Source of the DNA: Deltaproteobacteria bacterium
GTDB lineage: Bacteria > Desulfobacterota > RBG-13-43-22
DNA length: 34,597 bases
Direction of reading: 5' to 3'
Assembly: GCA_016219225.1 (NCBI GenBank)
Contig: JACRBX010000228.1
Span: forward strand, 1 to 34,597
Shown here: one piece after another, positions 7,464-14,175 of the stretch
How positions within the stretch are numbered: position 1 is the stretch's first letter
Layout: every line of letters starts with the position of its first letter
The notes under the pieces: model-generated
Told to the model about the DNA's origin: nothing
Seen by the model: the letters and a program-made list of their open reading frames with translations, nothing else
The model's database searches: none
Program-made: the position numbers and the translations under genes

Positions 7464-7976
7464 TTATCTTTTAAATTTAAAGGCCCTGGCCTTCATGGAC
7501 CAGGCTTTCGGCACTTCAATGGTCACCACGGCGGTCTGATCCATTTTCTCGCTTTTCCGGACCGCCGCTACCTGTGCATCCCCTAATACGGTCCCGGACC
7601 GATCCAGGGCCAAAACCGTTTCTCCCTTTTCCGGTAAGGGTAGAAATTCATAGGGCAGGCTTACCGCGGCGCGATCCTCCGGGAGGCTCTCGTCCACCAC
7701 AAAGATGGCCTGACCCGGGCAGATGGGGATACAGGATTGACAGCCGATACATTTTTCCCCCTCCAGCCGGGGCAGGTTGGTTATATCCTGCCCGACCGAA
7801 ATGGCCTCCACCCGGCAACTGGCCTCGCAGGGATTGCAAGGGATATGCTCGGTACATTCGATGACCGCCACCGGTCCTTTCCGACGTCTTTCCTCGGAAG
7901 GGACCCCGGGACCGGCCCCTAATTCTTCTTCTGAAAGAAAGCCTGTTTGGGATAATCCGTGAGCCATAGCCTTCAT
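7464..7976 (-). CDS. Two-cluster [4Fe-4S] ferredoxin subunit of the amine dehydrogenase
   Basis: 170 aa. One cluster motif is unusual in spacing, CTEHIPCNPCEASC (C-x5-C-x2-C-x3-C), and the second is the classical CIGCQSCIPICP. The N-terminal LSEEELGAGPGVPSEERRR and the roughly 80-residue C-terminal beta-rich part are of the kind seen in ferredoxin subunits next to HcnB/HcnC-like dehydrogenases. The start overlaps the stop of the FAD/NAD gene as ATGA (7973-7976), so coupling is likely. It probably carries electrons from the FAD subunits towards the PduS-like protein. Confidence 0.85.
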   Translation of the reverse strand: MKAMAHGLSQTGFLSEEELGAGPGVPSEERRRKGPVAVIECTEHIPCNPCEASCRVEAISVGQDITNLPRLEGEKCIGCQSCIPICPGQAIFVVDESLPEDRAAVSLPYEFLPLPEKGETVLALDRSGTVLGDAQVAAVRKSEKMDQTAVVTIEVPKAWSMKARAFKFKR

Positions 7977-9061
7977 CCTTGCATAAGGGCATATACTGTG
8001 TTTTTATTTTCTTTGCGGGTCTCCCCGTACGGGCCGCTACGTAACCCGGCCATACTCTCTAACTGCTGGCTCCGCTGAGATTCAAAGGCCGAAGTGTCAA
8101 GGTATCCCAGACTATGGGCAATGGCCAGACCGGCAATCCGGCCCTCAATAATGGCCGTGCTGGCTTCCTCGATGCCGGAAACATCACCGGCCACATAAAT
8201 CCCCGGAATAGAGGTTTCCTGGTTCAAATTATGAGCCGGTACATTTCCCCCCAGGGCCGGAAGGTTGGCCATTTTACATTTGGCCATGCGCAGGAGCTGG
8301 GTCATGGGATTGAGGCCCACGGCAATGCAGATGGTGTCCACCTCCAGGTGTTTTTCGGTTCCGGCCATCGGTTTCCATGATGGATCCACTTCGACGATAA
8401 CGGCCCCTTCTACCTGGTTTTTCCCCTGGGCCTCTTTGATGGTATGGGACATAAAGAAGGGGACGCCAAATCTGGCCACCTTGGCCGCATGGACCCCGTA
8501 ACCCCCGATCTCGGGTGCGGCGTCGATAACCGCCACTACCTGGCATCCGGCCTGAAGGAGCTGAAAGCTGACCACCACCCCCACGTTGCCGGAGCCCACC
8601 ATGAGAATTTTATTCCCCGGTCGCACCCCGTGGATATTGGCCATGGTCTGGGCCGCACCGGCCCCGATTACACCGGGAAGGGTCCAGCCCGGGAAGGGGA
8701 TCATGTTCTCCGAGGCGCCGGTGGCCACCAGAATCCGTTCGGCCTTGACCTCTTCGATCTTATCCTTACACCAGACATTCATGGTCTTATTCTCATAGAT
8801 CCCCAGGACGGTGGCTTTGAGGGCCACTTCCACCCCGAGCCGGCGGGCTTCGTCCAAAAGGCCCTGGCCGATATGGAAACCCCGCTCCTGGGCGTGATGT
8901 TCCCGGGAACCGAAAAATTTATGGATCTGTTTAAAGAGCTGGCCCCCCGGACGCTCGTTTTCATCAAAAACCACCACGTCCACGCCGCAGCGGGCCGCTT
9001 CAATAGCGGCCGAAAGACCGGCCGGGCCGGCCCCGACACAGATCATTTCATAGCGTCTCAT
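7973..9061 (-). CDS. FAD/NAD(P)-dependent oxidoreductase, HcnB/sarcosine-oxidase-alpha-like
   Basis: 362 aa from ATG 9061, which overlaps the upstream stop as ATGA (9058-9061). The open frame reaches 9202, but the extra part is a shadow of the [2Fe-2S] gene. Two Rossmann sites are visible: MICVGAGPAGLSAAIEAARCG near the N-terminus and ILMVGSGNVGVVVSFQLLQAG in the middle. ATGASENMIPFPGW lies between them, and GIYVAGDVSGIEEASTAIIEG is the C-terminal FAD motif. This matches the FAD subunit of HcnABC, opine oxidase and dye-linked proline dehydrogenase. The [2Fe-2S] domain usually fused or adjacent is the separate gene just upstream. No GcvT domain is attached, unlike sarcosine oxidase alpha. Confidence 0.92.
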   Translation of the reverse strand: MRRYEMICVGAGPAGLSAAIEAARCGVDVVVFDENERPGGQLFKQIHKFFGSREHHAQERGFHIGQGLLDEARRLGVEVALKATVLGIYENKTMNVWCKDKIEEVKAERILVATGASENMIPFPGWTLPGVIGAGAAQTMANIHGVRPGNKILMVGSGNVGVVVSFQLLQAGCQVVAVIDAAPEIGGYGVHAAKVARFGVPFFMSHTIKEAQGKNQVEGAVIVEVDPSWKPMAGTEKHLEVDTICIAVGLNPMTQLLRMAKCKMANLPALGGNVPAHNLNQETSIPGIYVAGDVSGIEEASTAIIEGRIAGLAIAHSLGYLDTSAFESQRSQQLESMAGLRSGPYGETRKENKNTVYALMQG

Positions 9062-9381
9062 AGTTTCACCGGTAAAAGGTCCGGCCCTTTGCCAACCTGG
9101 ATTCGAACCGCCATGCCGGCCTTTAGGGGAACGACACAGGTCCGCACATTGGGCACGCCGTCCACGACCATGATACAATCGGTGCACCGTCCGATGGCGC
9201 AAAACATCCCCCGGGGTTCATTTCTTTTGGGGGTATAGCGATGGATCAAGATCCCGTTGCTCCGGAGGGCCATGGCGATGGGTTCTCCTTCGAAACCCTC
9301 CATAATTTTTTCTTCAAAATGAAACTGGACCTTTTGACCTTTTTCAAATTTTCCTAAAATGGGATGTTCCTGAATACGCAT
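9058..9381 (-). CDS. [2Fe-2S] plant-type ferredoxin-like subunit (HcnA/Fer2_4)
   Basis: 107 aa from ATG 9381, with GGAAAG a few bases upstream; a TTG at 9393 in frame is possible but less likely. The cluster motif is FCAIGRCTDC followed by C after VPNVRT, as in the N-terminal domain of sarcosine oxidase alpha and HcnA. IRSNGILIHRYTP-like sequence precedes it. It overlaps the FAD/NAD gene by 4 nt. It is the smallest subunit of the proposed amine dehydrogenase. Its upstream gap is a repeat, so the split between the Gln/Glu genes and the dehydrogenase genes may mark a later join. Confidence 0.9.
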   Translation of the reverse strand: MRIQEHPILGKFEKGQKVQFHFEEKIMEGFEGEPIAMALRSNGILIHRYTPKRNEPRGMFCAIGRCTDCIMVVDGVPNVRTCVVPLKAGMAVRIQVGKGPDLLPVKL

Positions 9382-9394
9382 GACACTTTCCAAT

Positions 9395-9546
9395 TTCGGA
9401 TTTCAGATTTCGGATTTCGGATTTCAGATTTAGGAATTTAAAAGCCTTCCTTCGACATTCATTATTCGATATTCGATATTCGACATTCGCTTTTTTTCTG
9501 GTTCAAAGCACCCTCCTGGACATGAAGGTTTAACACGAAATAGGGT
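9395..9546 (+). repeat. Interspersed repeat copy with two 7-bp tandem tracts
   Basis: Contains (ATTTCGG)-like units from 9395, then GGAATTTAAAAG, then CCTTCGACATTCAT and (ATTCGAT)n, then CGCTTTTTT and a weak copy of the GTGCC...GAAATAG palindromic element. The same order is seen at 16490-16637. It separates the glutamate-synthase-like genes from the [2Fe-2S] gene inside the operon. Confidence 0.75.
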
Positions 9547-9548
9547 GC

Positions 9549-10871
9549 TTAACAAAACCCAAACCTTTCGGTAAAGGTGAAGTTGGTTCCCACCAGGGGG
9601 ATGCCGGTCATGGCACAGGCCTCCAGGGTGAGGGAGCGGATGTCTTCCCTCTCCAGGTTGGCCAATTTGGTCTTTCCCGTGGCCTTGGCCAAAAGAACGG
9701 TTTCGTAGGTCATGGCTTTTACATAGTTGGCCACCCGCAAGGCCGCCGCATCGATGTCGAGGTTTTTCCTCAATTCCGGGTCCTGAGTCCCGATGCCAAA
9801 TGGACATTTCCCTTCATGGCACTTGAGGCAGACCACGCATCCCATGGCCACCATGGCCCCGGTACCAATGGCCACGGCATTGGCCCCTAAAGCCAGGGCC
9901 TTGGCCACGTCGGCCCCGTCCTTGATTCCCCCGGAGACGATCAGACTGACTTCGTCCTTGACCCCCATTTCCTCCAGGGCCCGGACGGCCTGTATCAAGG
10001 CCGGAAGGGTAGGGATCCCTAAATGTTTGGAGGCCATGACCGGGGCTGCTCCGGTGCCTCCCTCGGAGCCGTCGATGACGACGCCGTCGGCACCGGTTTT
10101 GACGGCTATTTTTACATCTTCGCGGACCCGTCCCGCGGCCATTTTGATAAAGATGGGGATCTGGTAATCGGTGACATCCCGGAGTTCCTGAATCTTCAGG
10201 ACCATGTCATCGGCCCCGAAGATATCCCCGTGACGGGGATGGCTGTGCAGATCGATCCCCTCCGGCAGTTGCCGGAATTGGGCAATCTCCTTGGTGATCT
10301 TGCTGCCCATGAGGTGTCCTGACAGGCCGGGTTTGGCCCCGATACCGGTAATCAGTTCCAGGGCGTCGGCGGCTTCGATGTTGGCCAGGGAAAAACCCAT
10401 CCGGCTGGGGGTGATCTGTACCACCTGTTTATAGGAATTCTGCCGCTCCTCGGGCAGCAACCCCCCTTCGCCGTTGTTAATGGAGTTCCCCACCAGCTGG
10501 GTGGATTTGGCCAGGGCAATCTTGGCCTCTTTACTCAAGGCCCCGTAAGACATACCGGAAATCATAATGGGGGTCTCAAGAACCAGGGGTTTTTTGGCGT
10601 ATCGGGCGCCTAAGACCGTCCGGGTAACGCATTCTTCACGATAGGTGTCCACGGACAGACGGGAAAGCTGGGCCGCCAGGATCAGCAGGTCATCGAAGTT
10701 GGGATAGCGGGAGGTGGAGCCACAGCCCCGGATGCGGTGCTTTCCGGTAAAGGCCTTGTACTTGACCTCGGCCACGGTCTCGGCATTCCAGACCCCGCGC
10801 TGCACATCTTTGGGTTTAGGTGCCTTCCCCTGTTCCACGTACTGTTCCTGATATAATTTTTCATCTGACAT
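9549..10871 (-). CDS. FMN/[3Fe-4S] glutamate synthase domain protein (MgsC/GlxD-like)
   Basis: 440 aa, equal to the central FMN-binding domain of GltB as a separate protein. Visible features are MISGMSYGALSKEAKIALA, the FMN barrel with GLSGHLMGSKI, DLHSHPRHGDIFGADD, VIDGSEGGTGAAPV and LIVSGGIKDGADVAKALALG, and the Fe-S motif CVVCLKCHEGKCPFGIG. Stand-alone proteins of this kind are N-methylglutamate synthase subunit MgsC and rhizobial GlxD. Its start is 2 nt from the GXGXG stop. With the two upstream genes it would form a glutamate-synthase-like enzyme using 2-oxoglutarate and ammonia or an amine. Which amine donor is used cannot be read from sequence. Confidence 0.92.
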   Translation of the reverse strand: MSDEKLYQEQYVEQGKAPKPKDVQRGVWNAETVAEVKYKAFTGKHRIRGCGSTSRYPNFDDLLILAAQLSRLSVDTYREECVTRTVLGARYAKKPLVLETPIMISGMSYGALSKEAKIALAKSTQLVGNSINNGEGGLLPEERQNSYKQVVQITPSRMGFSLANIEAADALELITGIGAKPGLSGHLMGSKITKEIAQFRQLPEGIDLHSHPRHGDIFGADDMVLKIQELRDVTDYQIPIFIKMAAGRVREDVKIAVKTGADGVVIDGSEGGTGAAPVMASKHLGIPTLPALIQAVRALEEMGVKDEVSLIVSGGIKDGADVAKALALGANAVAIGTGAMVAMGCVVCLKCHEGKCPFGIGTQDPELRKNLDIDAAALRVANYVKAMTYETVLLAKATGKTKLANLEREDIRSLTLEACAMTGIPLVGTNFTFTERFGFC

Positions 10872-10873
10872 GG

Positions 10874-11572
10874 CTACGACCCCGCTTGCTGGTGTGTGGG
10901 TTTAAACAGGAAATATTCATGGCGGCCCAGGACCTTGGGGACCACGCTCCGGAAATTTTCCACCCCCTGCTCCAGGCCGTATTTCTTGAAAAGGCTTTCC
11001 ACGGCCCGTTTCTCGTCATCGGAAATGGGAATGAGGGAGGCATTTCCTCCCAATTTTTCTTCCGCGGCAGGGTCCAGGATGTGAATGACCCCGTTGTACA
11101 TGGACTCCCCGATGACCGGTCCCATTTCCCCCAGGACTATGATCCGCCCTCCCAGGGTCATATAACCGGTCCAGCGCCCCACGTTTCCCAAAATAATCAG
11201 ATTGCCCCCCTTCATCCCCAGGCCGGCCCGGCTGCCGCTGTTGCCTTTTACCAGGATGGTGCCCCCCAACATAGAGGGACCGCAGTTGCTGCCTGTATTC
11301 ATCTCGATAATGATCTCGCCGGCCTTCATGTTGTCCCCGGTGTACCAGCCGGTATTTCCCTTTATCTTCAGGGTAGGGCCTTCCAAAAAACCCCCGGTAT
11401 AAAAGCCCGTGCTCCCCTGAACGGCGATGGTGCCTTCCCCCTTCAGGGCCGTGGCGAAATTGTGGACCGAATGGGGATTTTCAATGATGATTTCCTGATC
11501 CTGTTGAATAACCTCTTTGAGCTTTCGATTTACATCCCGACTGCTCATGCCGGCGATATCTATACGGACCAT
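10874..11572 (-). CDS. GXGXG-domain protein, glutamate synthase domain 3 (MgsB/GlxC-like)
   Basis: 232 aa. It is made of repeated right-handed helix units of the GltB C-terminal domain: GEGTIAVQGSTGFYTGG, LKIKGNTGWYTGDNM, GGTILVKGNSGSRAG and NLIILGNVGRWTGY. The N-terminus IAGMSSRDVNRKLKEV is typical of the family. It has a good AGGAGGTG Shine-Dalgarno and overlaps the amidotransferase gene by 13 nt. In glutamate synthase this domain is structural and helps to form the ammonia tunnel. As a free subunit it occurs in MgsABC and GlxBCD systems. Confidence 0.93.
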   Translation of the reverse strand: MVRIDIAGMSSRDVNRKLKEVIQQDQEIIIENPHSVHNFATALKGEGTIAVQGSTGFYTGGFLEGPTLKIKGNTGWYTGDNMKAGEIIIEMNTGSNCGPSMLGGTILVKGNSGSRAGLGMKGGNLIILGNVGRWTGYMTLGGRIIVLGEMGPVIGESMYNGVIHILDPAAEEKLGGNASLIPISDDEKRAVESLFKKYGLEQGVENFRSVVPKVLGRHEYFLFKPTHQQAGS

Positions 11573-12459
11573 ACCTTCACACCTCCTGGTTCCATTTCCG
11601 TGGCATAGACATCAGAGACGATAGGGGTTAAGCAGATCTGCTCCGATCCAAAGAGGACAGTCCCATCTTCCCGTTCAAAAAAGAGGACCGGCTTGAATCC
11701 CAACCGGTCCCTGAAGGCCCCGATTTGGTTTCGGGTACTGGCCAGGATGGTAAAAACGCCGTCAAAGGCATCCAGGGCCTGGACCATGGCCCCCTCGAGG
11801 TCCTGGCCTTTTTCTTTCATTTGAAAGGCCAGATAATGAGCGGCCAATTCGGAATCATTATTGGTTTTAAAGCGCACCCCTTTATTTTCCAGACTCCTTC
11901 TCATGTTGAAGTAGTTGGTGAATTGTCCGTTGTGAACGATGGCTAATTCCGGAACCAGACAAGAAATAAAGGGGTGGGCGAAATTGATGTTTTCAACCGT
12001 TTCGGTGGCCAGGCGCACATGACCGATGCCATGGGTGCAGGGACCCACCCGGATATCGTGTGCGCGCTGTAAATCCTCGGCCGATCCCTGATCTTTATAG
12101 ATCTTCAGGTGTTCTCCCAGCGAATGGACACACAGATTGGGGTGGGTATCGATATCCCAATGGAGTCGGGAAATCTGGGAGGAATCCATATCGATGGAGC
12201 CCTCATAAAAGTGAAAGACCCCCTCCCCATGATAACTGCGGGCCTTCCTGACCCGGCCGAAAAGGGCTAAAATTTCCTCCAGATCCTTTTCGTAACAGGG
12301 ATCGGTCAGGGCAACCCTGACCTGGATATCCTTCCTGTTTTCGTACACGGCCAGGCCGGTAGCGTCTCGGCCCCGGTGGACCAGTTCTTTGAGCATATTG
12401 ATCAGGTCCTGCCCCAGGGTGGGGGAATTTTTTCCGATGATTCCAGCGATCCCGCACAT
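11560..12459 (-). CDS. Class II glutamine amidotransferase (MgsA/GlxB-like)
   Basis: 299 aa. MCGIAGIIG at the start gives the N-terminal nucleophile cysteine after Met removal. Also present are VHRGRDATGLAVY, the glutaminase-type segments IGHVRLATETVENINFAHPF and LAIVHNGQFTNYFNMRR, and NNDSELAAHYLAFQ. These match the glutaminase domain of GltB and Pur/Asn class II enzymes. Length and order match MgsA of N-methylglutamate synthase and GlxB. AAAGGAG lies 8-9 nt before the ATG. It supplies ammonia from a glutamine (or perhaps gamma-glutamylamide) side chain to the FMN subunit. Confidence 0.93.
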   Translation of the reverse strand: MCGIAGIIGKNSPTLGQDLINMLKELVHRGRDATGLAVYENRKDIQVRVALTDPCYEKDLEEILALFGRVRKARSYHGEGVFHFYEGSIDMDSSQISRLHWDIDTHPNLCVHSLGEHLKIYKDQGSAEDLQRAHDIRVGPCTHGIGHVRLATETVENINFAHPFISCLVPELAIVHNGQFTNYFNMRRSLENKGVRFKTNNDSELAAHYLAFQMKEKGQDLEGAMVQALDAFDGVFTILASTRNQIGAFRDRLGFKPVLFFEREDGTVLFGSEQICLTPIVSDVYATEMEPGGVKVWSV

Positions 12460-12524
12460 AATAGGTCTCCTTTTCCCTTGGGCAGGCCTATCTCGGCAAA
12501 AAAACGAGTTCGACCTCTCCGCTG

Positions 12525-13865
12525 TTAAAAATGAAAGGAATACTCATTGAACTCCCAGTCGGTTACGGCCTTGCGAAACCGTTCAAGCTCATGCTCTTTA
12601 ACGGCCACAAAGGCCTGGATCAGTTCAGGCCCCAAGGCCGTACAGAGGGTCTTATCGGCCTTCAACTCGGCCAGGGCATCCCGGAGATAAAGGGGAACAG
12701 TGGGATAGGTGCCCGGTTCGGCCCCGTAGATATCCCCTTCAATGGGCTGGCCCGGATCTATTTTGTTTTCAATCCCGTCCAGGCCGGCGGCAAAGGCCGC
12801 GGCATAAACCAAATAGGGATTGGCCGAGGCGCAGGGGGCGCGGTTTTCGATCCGGGTCGCCGGCCCTCGTTCGCCGGGGACCCGGCAGTAGACTGTCCGA
12901 TTATCCAGGCCCCAGACGATAAAATAGGGGGCGAAGGCGTTGGGCACGTACCGCTTATAGGAATTGATCGTGGGGGCCAACAGGGCCGACATCCCTTTGG
13001 CATGGGCCATCAACCCCCCCAGAAAATAGCGCATCAGGTCAGACATCCCCCAGGCTTTGCTCTCGGGATCGTGGAACAGGTTTTTCCGCGAAACCGGATC
13101 GCTTAACGAAAGATGGATATGAAAACCGTTTCCTCCGCTTTCGGTCTTGGGACGGGACATGAAGGTCAACAGCAGATCATTTTGAAAAGCAATTTCTTTG
13201 CAAACATATTTAAAGGTAAAGGTCTGATCGGCCACATCCATGGCCTGAGCGTACTTCCAGTTGATCTCGAACTGTCCGGGGAAAAACTCGTGGTTGGAGT
13301 AGATGATCTCCACCCCCAGGTCCAAAAAGGTATTTTGCAACTTTCTCAGGAGTCCGAGACGATCCACGCGGGGATTGGCCGTATAGACGTTGGAAAGGTT
13401 GGGGTTATACGGCCCGCCCACCCCGGCGGCGTCCAGATTGAAGACAAAAAATTCCAGCTCGGTGGCGGCCACCGGCCTTAAATTTTTTTCCTCGTATTTT
13501 TTTAAGATCCCCTGGAGTACGTTTCGGGGATCGACCGGGTGGGGCACTCCATCCCGCTGGGCACTGGCGATGAAACGGGCGGTCCCCTCCAGGTGGGGCA
13601 ATACGGCAAAGGTGTGGGGATCGGGGATCAGGGTCATATCACGCCATTCGATTTCCGGCCCCATACCGGTCCCCATGGCCACATCGTTGGCCAGATCGAT
13701 AGCATAGATGGCCTGGGCGAAGTTGATGCCCTCGTGGAGGACCTCTTCCAGCCGCCGGGCGGGAACCAGTTTACTGCGGCAGATTCCGAACAAATCCGGA
13801 AAATCAATTCGAAGGGTGTCGATGTGATGCACATTTATTTTCTCTTTAATTTCATCTAGCTCCAC
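12525..13865 (-). CDS. Glutamine-synthetase-family gamma-glutamyl ligase (GlnA3/GlnT/PuuA/GmaS type)
   Basis: 446 aa from a GTG at 13865 with AAAGGGGG just upstream. GS-family signatures are EFFPGQFEINW (metal/glutamate site), GGNGFHIHLSL (ATP site), APTINSYKRYVPNAFAP, and the glutamate-binding RIENRAPCASANPYL. The C-terminus DWEFNEYSFHF resembles PuuA/GlnA3 proteins and lacks the usual adenylylation segment of GlnA. These proteins join glutamate to ammonia or to amines such as methylamine, putrescine or ethanolamine. Being next to split glutamate synthase genes is the arrangement of gmaS-mgsABC and glnT-glxBCD. It is the first gene of the BMC operon, with the promoter directly upstream. Its amine substrate is unknown. 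Confidence 0.9.
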   Translation of the reverse strand: MELDEIKEKINVHHIDTLRIDFPDLFGICRSKLVPARRLEEVLHEGINFAQAIYAIDLANDVAMGTGMGPEIEWRDMTLIPDPHTFAVLPHLEGTARFIASAQRDGVPHPVDPRNVLQGILKKYEEKNLRPVAATELEFFVFNLDAAGVGGPYNPNLSNVYTANPRVDRLGLLRKLQNTFLDLGVEIIYSNHEFFPGQFEINWKYAQAMDVADQTFTFKYVCKEIAFQNDLLLTFMSRPKTESGGNGFHIHLSLSDPVSRKNLFHDPESKAWGMSDLMRYFLGGLMAHAKGMSALLAPTINSYKRYVPNAFAPYFIVWGLDNRTVYCRVPGERGPATRIENRAPCASANPYLVYAAAFAAGLDGIENKIDPGQPIEGDIYGAEPGTYPTVPLYLRDALAELKADKTLCTALGPELIQAFVAVKEHELERFRKAVTDWEFNEYSFHF

Positions 13866-13913
13866 GATTCCCCCTTTCCTTGCCTTCGTCTATCGGTTGC
13901 CTTTTTGAAATTG

Positions 13914-13930
13914 AAATGTTCATAACATTT
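13914..13930. promoter_or_regulatory. 17-bp palindrome, candidate operator of the BMC operon
   Basis: AAATGTT-CAT-AACATTT is a perfect inverted repeat with 7-bp arms. It lies right after the predicted -10 box at 13941-13946, covering about +4 to +20 of the minus-strand transcript. That is a common site for a repressor. No regulator gene for it is visible in the window. Confidence 0.5.
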
Positions 13931-13940
13931 TTTTAATTGG

Positions 13941-13970
13941 ATTTTATTTTTCTTTCATGGTAAATGTCAA
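13941..13970 (-). promoter_or_regulatory. Sigma-70-type promoter of the BMC operon
   Basis: On the minus strand TTGACA (13970-13965) is separated by 18 bp from TAAAAT (13946-13941). It is in an AT-rich gap about 75 bp upstream of the GTG start of the glutamine-synthetase-family gene. Confidence 0.6.
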
Positions 13971-13996
13971 GCTAAAAATGGTTTAATTTTGACTTG

Positions 13997-14026
13997 TTGA
14001 ACTTTTTTCTAAATTCTTAATAATAT
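13997..14026 (+). promoter_or_regulatory. Possible promoter for the class I amidotransferase-like gene
   Basis: TTGAAC (13997-14002), 18-bp spacer, TAATAT (14021-14026) on the plus strand, about 150 bp upstream of the ATG. The gap 13866-14175 is AT-rich and divergent, with no gene. Confidence 0.35.
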
Positions 14027-14175
14027 TAATTTGTTAGCCGGAAGGGTGGTTTCTCGAAACCCTTCTTCGAAAAAAACTTGAATTTATTTCCTTATCCTTT
14101 GATAATAACTAAAAGGATTCGCATCCCATCGTTTTCCGGCCTAGTGAAGCCGGAGGCCAGGGTGAAAATAGGAAT

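Noticed and set aside
9062-9202. N-terminal extension of the FAD/NAD oxidoreductase
   Set aside because: It overlaps the [2Fe-2S] gene in another frame. The Rossmann motif begins right after ATG 9061, as expected for the family.
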